6,789 nucleotides of DNA from Gammaproteobacteria bacterium (GTDB lineage: Bacteria; Pseudomonadota; Gammaproteobacteria; S012-40): the NCBI GenBank assembly GCA_015491615.1, contig WFVN01000024.1, forward strand, positions 1 to 6,789, given 5' to 3'. The translations under genes and the position numbers were made by a program. Numbering within the stretch: position 1 is the first letter of the stretch; each line of letters begins with the position of its first letter. The notes under the pieces were generated by a model. That model was not told where the DNA came from and did not search any database. It saw only the letters and a program-made list of their open reading frames with translations. Of this stretch, positions 1 to 6,789 are shown in pieces.

Positions 1-905
1 GGTTGTGGTGGGTGCTGGAACGGGCCGCCGCGGGGGTGGTGGTGTTGCCCGCCGCCCCGCTCTGGGCCTGGCCGACGGCCTTGGTGGGGACCCTCTGGCT
101 CCTCGCCCCGCGCGGGGTGCCGGCCCGCTGGCTGGGAGCCCTGTGGCTCGCCCCGGTGCTGTTCAGCGCCCCGCCGCGGCCGACGCCGGACACTTTCTGG
201 CTCACCCTCTGGGACAGCGGCGACGGTCTGGCGGCGGTGGTGGAGACGGCACGCCACCTGCTGGTGTACGACACCGGTACGCCGGCCACCGGCGTGGCCC
301 TGGCCCGCTGGTTGCAGTCCCGCGGCTGGCGGGATGTGGATGTCCTCGTCCTCAGCCGCGACGGAGCCCGTCACGCCGGCGGCGCCGTGGCCCTCGCGCA
401 CACCCTGCCGGCCCGCCGGGTGGCGGTGGGGGAGGCGGGGGCCTGGGCCGGGACGGCGACGTCCTGTGCCGGCGCCTGGGCCTGGGACGGCGTGCGCCTG
501 CGCCTGCATCGGGCGACGGGGAAGGATGGCGGCTGCGTGCTGTCGGTGCAGGGCCCCGGCGGTAGCCTGCTCCTCACCGGCGACTGGCGCCGTGGTCGCC
601 TCGAGCCGCCCTTGCCGGCGCGCATGGACGTGCTCCAAGTGCCCGATCACGGTAGTCACAAGGGGCGCGACCTGAGCGGTCTGGGCGCGCGCCTGGCTCT
701 GGCCTCGGTGGCGCCGGGGAACCGCTGGGGCTACCCCCGGTCGGAGGTGGTGGCCCGTTACCGGGCCGCCGGCGCCCACTGGCTGGACACCGCCGTCCAC
801 GGCGCCCTGGCGGTGCGTTTCGACCCCGCCACCGGGCTGCGCGTCCAGGCGCGATGCGGCTTCGCCCCCGGTTTTTGCGCCTTGCCGGGGGGTTGGTTAG
901 AGTAA
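1..905 (+). CDS. comEC: ComEC/Rec2 family DNA internalization protein, C-terminal part (5' end outside window)
   Basis: This is the C-terminal ~300 residues of the inner-membrane channel that takes up single-stranded DNA during natural transformation; the reading frame is open from base 3 and stops with TAA at 903-905. Numbering from the first full codon, residues 1-56 are the last hydrophobic helices of the competence domain (rich in L, W, A). From about residue 65 a metallo-beta-lactamase-like domain follows: the WDSGDG strand (70-75, usually LDVGQG), VYDTG (88-92), a degenerate metal motif SRDGARHAGG (118-127, usually SHxDxDHxGG), CVLSV (178-182), LLLTGD (189-194), VPDHGS (213-218, usually VPHHGS) and the terminal LDTAVHGALAVRF strand. 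The C-terminus closely resembles E. coli ComEC (YcaI). Family membership is certain. Loss of most metal-binding residues suggests the domain is not an active nuclease. comEC precedes msbA/lpxK in many Gammaproteobacteria. Confidence 0.93.
   Translation, partial: LWWVLERAAAGVVVLPAAPLWAWPTALVGTLWLLAPRGVPARWLGALWLAPVLFSAPPRPTPDTFWLTLWDSGDGLAAVVETARHLLVYDTGTPATGVALARWLQSRGWRDVDVLVLSRDGARHAGGAVALAHTLPARRVAVGEAGAWAGTATSCAGAWAWDGVRLRLHRATGKDGGCVLSVQGPGGSLLLTGDWRRGRLEPPLPARMDVLQVPDHGSHKGRDLSGLGARLALASVAPGNRWGYPRSEVVARYRAAGAHWLDTAVHGALAVRFDPATGLRVQARCGFAPGFCALPGGWLE
875..903 (+). promoter_or_regulatory. Weak candidate sigma70 promoter for the exbB-kdsB operon
   Basis: TTGCGC (875-880) and TAGAGT (898-903) are separated by 17 bases and match 3/6 and 4/6 of the -35 and -10 consensus. 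The pair lies at the very end of comEC, 33 bases before the exbB start, in a locally less GC-rich patch. It is the only place upstream of exbB in the window where a promoter looks plausible. The match is weak, and in GC-rich genomes such hits occur by chance; transcription could simply continue from upstream of comEC. Confidence 0.25.
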
Positions 906-924
906 GGGCCCTTTCAATTCGCTC

Positions 925-931
925 GGGAAGG
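925..931 (+). promoter_or_regulatory. Ribosome binding site of exbB/tolQ-like gene
   Basis: GGGAAGG lies four bases before the ATG at 936. It is the only purine-rich Shine-Dalgarno-like stretch in the 30-base gap after comEC and supports this start. The spacing is slightly short. Confidence 0.5.
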
Positions 932-935
932 TTTT

Positions 936-1559
936 ATGTGGGAGTTGTTCAAGGCCGGCGGCTGGCTCATGTGGCCCATCCTGGCCTGTTCGGTGTTGGC
1001 CGCGGCCATCGCCGCCGAGCGTTTGTGGCGTCTGCGTCGCGCCAAGGTGGCGCCGCCCAACCTGGTGGCCCAGATCGTTCATCTGCACCGCCGCCAGCGC
1101 ATCGACGCCGATGCCCTCGAGGCCCTGCGCGAGAGTTCGCCCCTGGGCTGCGTGCTCGCCGCCGGCCTGGTCAATCTGCGCCATTCGCGCGAGGTGATGA
1201 AGGAGGCCGTCGAGGAGACCGGGCGCCACGTGGTACACGAGTTGGAACGCCACCTCAACACCCTGGGCACCATCGCCGCCATTTCCCCTCTGCTGGGGCT
1301 ACTCGGTACGGTGGTGGGGATGATCAAGGTCTTCGACGTCATCACCACCCAGGGGGTGGGCAATGCCGAGGTCCTCGCCGGGGGTATCTCCGAGGCCCTC
1401 ATCACCACCGCCGCCGGCCTCTCCGTGGCCATCCCCAGCCTCATTCTCTACCGCTATCTGCGCGGGCGCGTGGACGAGCTGGCGGTGACCATGGAGCAAG
1501 AGGCCATCCGTCTGGTGGAGATCCTCCATGGCGAACGTGAGCTGGAGGAGGCGGCGTGA
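936..1559 (+). CDS. exbB: MotA/TolQ/ExbB proton channel family protein
   Basis: This 207-residue inner-membrane protein is the channel-forming subunit of a proton-motive-force-driven motor and should form an oligomer around a dimer of the ExbD encoded next. The family's three transmembrane helices are visible: about 9-27 (WLMWPILACSVLAAAIA), 111-134, with the conserved PLLGLLGTVVGMI stretch at 118-130, and 153-173 within the GISEALITTAAGLSVAIPS block (150-168). A charged cytoplasmic loop lies between helices 1 and 2 and a charged tail follows helix 3. The length is close to that of TolQ and ExbB proteins. It resembles the 'TolQ-type' protein found next to lpxK in Pseudomonas. Neither TonB nor TolA/TolB/Pal is encoded here, so whether it serves TonB-like transport, Tol-like envelope constriction or something linked to lipopolysaccharide cannot be settled from sequence. 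It starts at ATG 936 and overlaps exbD by four bases. Confidence 0.9.
   Translation: MWELFKAGGWLMWPILACSVLAAAIAAERLWRLRRAKVAPPNLVAQIVHLHRRQRIDADALEALRESSPLGCVLAAGLVNLRHSREVMKEAVEETGRHVVHELERHLNTLGTIAAISPLLGLLGTVVGMIKVFDVITTQGVGNAEVLAGGISEALITTAAGLSVAIPSLILYRYLRGRVDELAVTMEQEAIRLVEILHGERELEEAA
1544..1550 (+). promoter_or_regulatory. Ribosome binding site deciding the GTG start of exbD
   Basis: GGAGGAG inside the last codons of exbB lies five bases before GTG 1556. This near-perfect Shine-Dalgarno supports the GTG start, which overlaps the exbB stop as GTGA. Confidence 0.7.
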
Positions 1560-1961
1560 ACTTCCGTCCCCGTCGCCGCGAGTCGCCGGAGGTGAACATC
1601 ACCCCCCTCATCGACGTGGTGTTCCTGCTCCTCATCTTCTTCATGGTCTCCACCAGCTTTCGCCACCAGTTCGAGATCAGCCTGGACCTGCCCCGCGCCA
1701 CCAGCGAAGAGAGCGGCACCCCCAGCCCCCTGGAGCTGCTCATCGACGCCGATGGGCATTACTACCTGGACGGTCGCCGCCTGGTGAACGACCGGCGCGA
1801 AACCCTGGAGCGGGCCCTGGAGAAAGTGGCGGAGGGCGACCGGGAGACGCCCCTGGTGATCGCCGCCGATGCCAAGACCCCGCACCAGGCGGTGATCACC
1901 GCCATGGACGCCGCTCGCCGCGCCGGTCTCACCCGTCTCACCTTCGCCACCCGCGCTCTGG

Positions 1962-1969
<8 letters not shown>
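1556..1969 (+). CDS. exbD: ExbD/TolR family biopolymer transport protein
   Basis: This 137-residue partner of the preceding ExbB/TolQ-like protein has the standard architecture. A short basic cytoplasmic N-terminus (residues 1-12) is followed by a single transmembrane helix at about 17-35, with the signature NITPLIDVVFLLLIFF beginning at residue 14, and then a periplasmic domain to the end. Asp20 in the signature matches the conserved membrane aspartate of ExbD/TolR that carries protons. The periplasmic part contains the usual ELLIDADGHYYLDG strand-turn-strand (about 78-91) and PLVIAADAKTPHQAVI (about 103-118), where family members have a peptidoglycan- or partner-binding fold. Translation begins at GTG 1556 with a strong ribosome binding site and overlaps exbB by four bases. 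The gene ends eight bases inside msbA. Homologous pairs sit beside lpxK in other Gammaproteobacteria, so the link to lipid A genes is recurrent. The cellular role is not known from sequence. Confidence 0.92.
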
Positions 1970-3712
<1,743 letters not shown>

Positions 3713-3716
<4 letters not shown>

Positions 3717-4795
3717 GCGATCCCGCCTACGGACGATGCCGCCCGGCCCTGTGGTGGGCAGGTCTGCAAGACCGTCTCCAGGGGCGGGCGGCGCGTGCCC
3801 GCGCCCGTTGGGGACGGTTGCGACCGCCACCCGGCTTCGGTCCTCTCGTCTGGTTGCGCACCGGCGGTGCGCGCGAAGACGTGCAGGTGGCGGTGGCCCT
3901 CATGCAGGCCCTGCGCGAGGCGCGCGACGACACCCGCCTCGTCCTCACCTATCACAGAGAATACCGGGGCGTGCTGGAGACGGGTCTGCGTGGCCTGCGC
4001 GACATGGGCTTCGGCTATGGCCCCTGCGACGCCGACCGTGCCATACGGCGGGTCTTGGCACGCCTGGACCCGGCCCTAGTGGTGGTGGTCGGCGAGACGC
4101 CACCGGTGAACCTGGCCCGGCACCTGGCACGCCGCGACCGGCCGGCCATCCCCTATGCTTGTCCGGAGACGAGTGGCGACGTGGCCCCGCGCGGACGCGC
4201 CGACCCCCTCACTTTGCTCACCCCGGCGCAAGTGGAGCCCACCCTCGGCGGCCTGTTGCGTGTCGGCGGCGGCGAGGGCCTGTGGTGGTGGCACGGGCCG
4301 GCGGAACGGGACTTGCTGCGCCATTGGGCCGAAGTGGGGGACGCGCACCTGCTGGTGGTGAGCGGCGATGCGGGCTGGACGGCGGCGATCCGCCGCGCGG
4401 GGCTCGTGCTCCTGCCCCTGTCCGCCTGGGACCGGGAACGCCGGGCGGTGCCCCCGGGCACCGTCCTGGTGGCGGACGAGGCGCGTTGGTATCCGGCTCT
4501 GGCCGCTTCCGTCGATGCCGTGCACCTGGCCGGTGCGCCGCGCGCGGTGGCCTGGCAGGCCCTCGCCGGCGGTCGGCCGGTGAGCTTCTCGGGAGCCTGC
4601 GAGGTGCCCCTGGCCGATGCCGGTGCCCGGCCGGTACCCGATTGCATTGCCCTTTGGGAGCAGTGGCGGGCTTGGCGTGCCGACCCCTTCGTCGCCCGTG
4701 CCGTGGGCGATCGTACCCGGCGCTTTTTCTGGGACTGCCGGCGCCGCGCGCGTGAAGGCACCGACCGGCTCTTGGAGAGATACCGACGACTGTGA
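3713..4795 (+). CDS. Divergent WaaA/KdtA-like (GT30, Glycos_transf_N type) protein of unknown substrate
   Basis: This 360-residue protein lies between msbA and lpxK and overlaps each by four bases. By eye it follows the outline of Kdo transferase WaaA. RARWGRLRPPPGFGPLVWLRTGGARED (split here as RARWGRLRPP at about 30-39, then GPLVWLRTGGARED at 43-56) corresponds to the WaaA stretch ending in HSVSVGE. Its Glu55 falls where WaaA has its catalytic glutamate. YGPCDADRAIRRVLARLDP (102-120) matches the YLPYD...FLxxxxP region, and VVVGETPPVNL (124-134) corresponds to the METELWPNL segment. In the C-terminal half, VADEARWYPALAASVDAVHLAG (253-274) and ALAGGRPVSFSG (283-294) match the GELxxxYxxADxAFVGGS and AxPVLxGP regions. 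The GGHNPLE-type motif between them is absent. The N-terminal membrane anchor of WaaA is missing and the middle is shorter (WaaA is about 425 residues). Relaxed codons (AGA, ATA, CTA) occur. The assignment to the fold is an inference from motif layout. It could be a soluble glycosyltransferase acting on lipid A/Kdo or a non-catalytic relative. Confidence 0.72.
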
Positions 4796-5787
4796 ACGAA
4801 GCGGAGCTGCAACGGATCTGGTACGGCAGGGCCCCGCCGGGGGCCTGGCTGCGTCTCGCCTCCGGTGCCTACCGCGCCGTTACCGGCCTGCGCCGAGGGC
4901 TCTACCGCGCCGGCCTGCTGCCGCGCTACCGTCCCCCCGTACCGGTGATCGTGGTGGGCAACGTCACCGTCGGCGGTACCGGTAAGACGCCCCTGGTGAT
5001 CCGGCTCGCCCGCCTCCTGCGCGAGGCCGGCCACCGCCCCGGCATCGTCAGCCGCGGCTACGGCGGCATGGCGCGCACCTGGCCGCAACAGGTGCGGGCC
5101 GACTCCGACCCGCGCATGGTGGGGGACGAGCCGGTACTCATCGCCCGCCACGCCGGCTGTCCCATGGCCGTGGGGCCGGACCGGCGCGCCTGCGCCCGCG
5201 CCCTGGTGGTGCACCACGACATCGACTGCCTCATCTCCGACGACGGCCTCCAGCACTACCCCCTGGCGCGTGACCTGGAGATCGCCGTGGTGGACGGCGA
5301 ACGACGCCTGGGCAACGGTCGCTGCCTGCCCGCCGGCCCCCTGCGCGAGCCGCCGGGTCGCCTGCACGAAGTGGATTTCATCATCGTCAACGGTGGCCAG
5401 GCGCACGCCCACGAAGTCCCCATGCGCCTGGTCCCGGTGGCCCTGCGGGCGGTGGCCGACCCGCATCGCGCCCGTCCCTTGGAAGACCTGCGCGGCCTGG
5501 AGGTGGACGCCGTCGCCGGCATCGGCCACCCCGGACGCTTCTTCGCCACTCTGCGCGAGCTGGGGGCGCGGGTGCGCGAACACCCCTTCCCGGACCACCA
5601 TCGTTATCGCCGCGAGGACCTCGCCGGGCTGCCCGGACCCATCGTTATGACCGAGAAGGACGCGGTAAAATGCGCCGGCATTGTCCCCGCCGACGCTTGG
5701 TATCTGGAGGTGACGGCGCACCTCCCGGACGAATTCCGCACCCGTTTCCTGCGCCGCCTGAAAGGCGGTTCCCGAACAAGGAGCTGA
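4792..5787 (+). CDS. lpxK: Tetraacyldisaccharide 4'-kinase LpxK
   Basis: LpxK transfers the gamma-phosphate of ATP to the 4' position of the tetraacyl disaccharide 1-phosphate, producing lipid IVA at the cytoplasmic face of the inner membrane (Raetz pathway). The 331 residues match the usual length of about 310-345. The P-loop GNVTVGGTGKTP (56-67, Lys65) has the family's distinctive form. Next come SRGYGG (87-92), GDEP (111-114) with an acidic residue in the region of the catalytic aspartate, SDDGLQHYPLARD (149-161), AGPLREP (181-187), GIGHPGRF (243-250), FPDHHRY (266-272) and TEKDAVKC (287-294). All characteristic motifs are present, so the enzyme should work. The N-terminal hydrophobic/amphipathic segment (about 14-45) fits membrane association. 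The GTG start at 4792 overlaps the upstream stop as GTGA. The nearest Shine-Dalgarno-like stretch (GGAGAG, 4774-4779) is 12 bases away, longer than ideal, so coupling with the upstream gene is likely. Confidence 0.96.
   Translation: MNEAELQRIWYGRAPPGAWLRLASGAYRAVTGLRRGLYRAGLLPRYRPPVPVIVVGNVTVGGTGKTPLVIRLARLLREAGHRPGIVSRGYGGMARTWPQQVRADSDPRMVGDEPVLIARHAGCPMAVGPDRRACARALVVHHDIDCLISDDGLQHYPLARDLEIAVVDGERRLGNGRCLPAGPLREPPGRLHEVDFIIVNGGQAHAHEVPMRLVPVALRAVADPHRARPLEDLRGLEVDAVAGIGHPGRFFATLRELGARVREHPFPDHHRYRREDLAGLPGPIVMTEKDAVKCAGIVPADAWYLEVTAHLPDEFRTRFLRRLKGGSRTRS
5778..5783 (+). promoter_or_regulatory. Ribosome binding site of the ycaR-like gene
   Basis: AAGGAG within the last codons of lpxK lies seven bases before ATG 5791. 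It is one of the best Shine-Dalgarno matches in the window, so this small protein may be made independently of its upstream neighbour. Confidence 0.65.
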
Positions 5788-5790
5788 GTC

Positions 5791-5979
5791 ATGGACCACA
5801 AACTCCTGGAAATCCTCGTCTGCCCGGTGTGCAAGGGCCCGTTGGTGTACGACCGCGAGCGCCAAGAGCTCATCTGCAAGGCCGATCGTCTCGCCTACCC
5901 CATCCGCGACGACATCCCGGTGATGTTAGAGGAAGAGGCCCGGCGGGTGGAACTGGACGAACTGGAACGCCTGGGCTGA
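5791..5979 (+). CDS. ycaR: Trm112/YcaR family small zinc-ribbon-like protein (UPF0434)
   Basis: This 62-residue protein closely resembles E. coli YcaR, which lies at the same place before kdsB. The conserved start MDHKLLEILVCPVCKGPL carries the CPxC pair (Cys11, Cys14). A third cysteine follows in QELICK (Cys29), and then the LAYPIRDDIPVMLEEEAR block (about 34-51). E. coli YcaR has the same three-cysteine pattern. Eukaryotic Trm112 is a small zinc-binding activator of methyltransferases. The bacterial members share the fold, but their partner and function are not settled, and nothing here fixes them. The conserved position between lpxK and kdsB suggests a link to lipid A/Kdo synthesis or simply co-expression. 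It starts three bases after the lpxK stop, with a good ribosome binding site, and ends one base before the kdsB start. Confidence 0.92.
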   Translation: MDHKLLEILVCPVCKGPLVYDRERQELICKADRLAYPIRDDIPVMLEEEARRVELDELERLG

Positions 5980-5980
5980 G

Positions 5981-6742
5981 GTGGGTTACACCGTCGTCAT
6001 CCCCGCGCGCCTGGGGGCCAGCCGCCTGCCCGAGAAGCCCCTCGCCGACCTGCATGGCCGCCCGTTGGTGGTGCGCGTTCTGGAGCGGGCGCAGGAGAGC
6101 GGCGCCGAACGGGTCCTGGTGGCCACCGACCACCCGCGCATCCAGGCGGCGGTGGAGGCCGCCGGTGGCGAGGCGGTGCTCACCGACCCCGGCCACGGCA
6201 GCGGCAGCGAGCGAGTGGCCGAGGTGGTGGAGTGCCTGGGGCTCCCCGACGAGGCGGTGGTGGTCAACCTGCAAGGGGACGAACCCCTCATGCCGGCGGC
6301 GGTGATCCGGCAACTGGCCGAGGCCCTCGCCGCCGACCCGGACCTGCCCATGGCCACCGTCTCCACCCCCCTGCACGAGGCCGCCGAGTTGTTCGACCCG
6401 CACGTGGTGAAGGTGGTCTGTGACCGGCAGGGGCGCGCCCTCTATTTCTCCCGTGCCCCCATCCCCTGGGCGCGCGACGCCTTCGCCATCGACCGCGAGA
6501 CCCTGCCGGGGGCGCTAGCGTTCTACCACCGGCACATCGGCCTGTATGCTTACCGGGCCGGCTTCCTGCGCCGCTTCGTGGCCTGGCCCCCCAGCCCCCT
6601 GGAGGCGCTAGAGTCCTTGGAACAATTGCGTGCCCTCTGGCATGGCGCGCCCATCCGAGTGATCGAGGCCCGCGAGGTCCCCGGCCCCGGCGTGGACACC
6701 CCCGAAGACCTGGCCCGCGTGCGTCGCCTCCTCGCCCCATGA
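5981..6742 (+). CDS. kdsB: 3-deoxy-manno-octulosonate cytidylyltransferase (CMP-Kdo synthetase)
   Basis: KdsB joins Kdo to CMP using CTP, giving CMP-Kdo, the donor for Kdo transfer onto lipid IVA; it acts in the cytoplasm. The 253 residues match the usual length of about 245-255. Motifs in order: the nucleotide-binding loop PARLGASRLPEKPL (8-21), VATD (47-50), HGSGSERVAEV (72-82), NLQGDEP (96-102) with a metal-binding aspartate, YFSRAPIPW (155-163), HRHIGLYAYR (183-192), PPSPLEALESLEQLR (203-217) and GVDTPEDL (237-244). The core motifs expected for activity are intact. The sequence aligns with E. coli KdsB almost throughout without obvious gaps. The GTG at 5981 gives an N-terminus (MGYTVVIPAR) that fits the family and lies one base after the ycaR-like stop. 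The ribosome binding site is weak, so reinitiation from the upstream gene is likely. The stop overlaps the next start as ATGA. Confidence 0.96.
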   Translation: MGYTVVIPARLGASRLPEKPLADLHGRPLVVRVLERAQESGAERVLVATDHPRIQAAVEAAGGEAVLTDPGHGSGSERVAEVVECLGLPDEAVVVNLQGDEPLMPAAVIRQLAEALAADPDLPMATVSTPLHEAAELFDPHVVKVVCDRQGRALYFSRAPIPWARDAFAIDRETLPGALAFYHRHIGLYAYRAGFLRRFVAWPPSPLEALESLEQLRALWHGAPIRVIEAREVPGPGVDTPEDLARVRRLLAP

Positions 6743-6789
6743 GCGGTCGCCTGCTCACCTGGCTGGATATCCCCTGTGCCGACCTGGCC
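6739..6789 (+). CDS. Start of an unidentified gene, cut by window end
   Basis: ATG 6739 overlaps the kdsB stop (ATGA) and the frame stays open for all 17 codons to the window edge, giving MSGRLLTWLDIPCADLA. The four-base overlap repeats the arrangement seen at other junctions in this operon, which is the main support for a real start. In Pseudomonas the gene after kdsB is a low-molecular-weight protein tyrosine phosphatase, but this N-terminus does not show the CxGNxCRS motif expected near the start of that family within the visible part. The fragment is too short to assign. Confidence 0.5.
   Translation, partial: MSGRLLTWLDIPCADLA

Noticed and set aside
904..935. The GGGCCC palindrome as a rho-independent terminator of comEC
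   Set aside because: The inverted repeat has no loop, and the short T run (932-935) is 18 bases away, so it does not form a terminator hairpin followed by a T tract.
4153..5865. A long open frame on the minus strand (about 570 codons) opposite the WaaA-like gene and lpxK
   Set aside because: It is a by-product of GC-rich codon use in the plus-strand genes. Its translation is low-complexity (rich in G, A, R, H, Q), shows no recognisable motif, and runs through two genes, of which lpxK is certain.
5670..6305. A 211-codon plus-strand frame across the end of lpxK, ycaR and the start of kdsB
   Set aside because: It crosses three well-supported genes in another frame and has an arginine/proline-rich, motif-free translation.

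Overview
The window is a dense, one-directional stretch of GC-rich DNA. It holds eight genes on the + strand (the first and last cut by the window edges) and almost no intergenic space. The content and order (comEC, exbB/tolQ, exbD, msbA, an extra gene, lpxK, a ycaR/Trm112-like gene, kdsB) match the lipid A/Kdo neighbourhood of Gammaproteobacteria. E. coli has ycaI(comEC)-msbA-lpxK-ycaQ-ycaR-kdsB, and Pseudomonas has comEC-tolQ-like-exbD-lpxK-ycaR-kdsB. The high GC and the combined layout (both an ExbB/ExbD pair and msbA) suggest a GC-rich, non-enteric gammaproteobacterium. I cannot name the genus.

Layout: 1-905 is the 3' end of comEC, the DNA-uptake channel, whose C-terminal metallo-beta-lactamase-like domain has lost most of its metal-binding motif. 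A 30-base gap (906-935) is the only intergenic space of note; a weak sigma70-like promoter and a 10-bp palindrome lie at or just before it. From 936 on, every junction overlaps or nearly touches: exbB/tolQ-like (936-1559), exbD (1556-1969), msbA (1962-3716), a divergent WaaA/KdtA-like gene (3713-4795), lpxK (4792-5787), a small zinc-ribbon Trm112/YcaR protein (5791-5979), kdsB (5981-6742), and the first 17 codons of another gene from 6739. This looks like one translationally coupled operon.

How the genes fit together: LpxK phosphorylates the lipid A disaccharide to lipid IVA. KdsB activates Kdo as CMP-Kdo for transfer to lipid IVA. MsbA flips the finished core-lipid A across the inner membrane. 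ExbB/ExbD form a proton-driven inner-membrane motor module with no TonB or TolA partner in the window. The gene between msbA and lpxK has the outline of a Kdo transferase (GT30), but lacks the N-terminal membrane anchor, has a shortened middle and lacks the GGHN-type motif of the C-terminal half. It is the least ordinary gene in the window and probably acts, or once acted, on the same lipid A/Kdo substrates.

I saw no RNA genes, mobile elements, CRISPR arrays, tandem repeats or convincing terminators. The window is mostly ordinary housekeeping. The two points that stand out are the WaaA-like gene and the degenerate ComEC domain.
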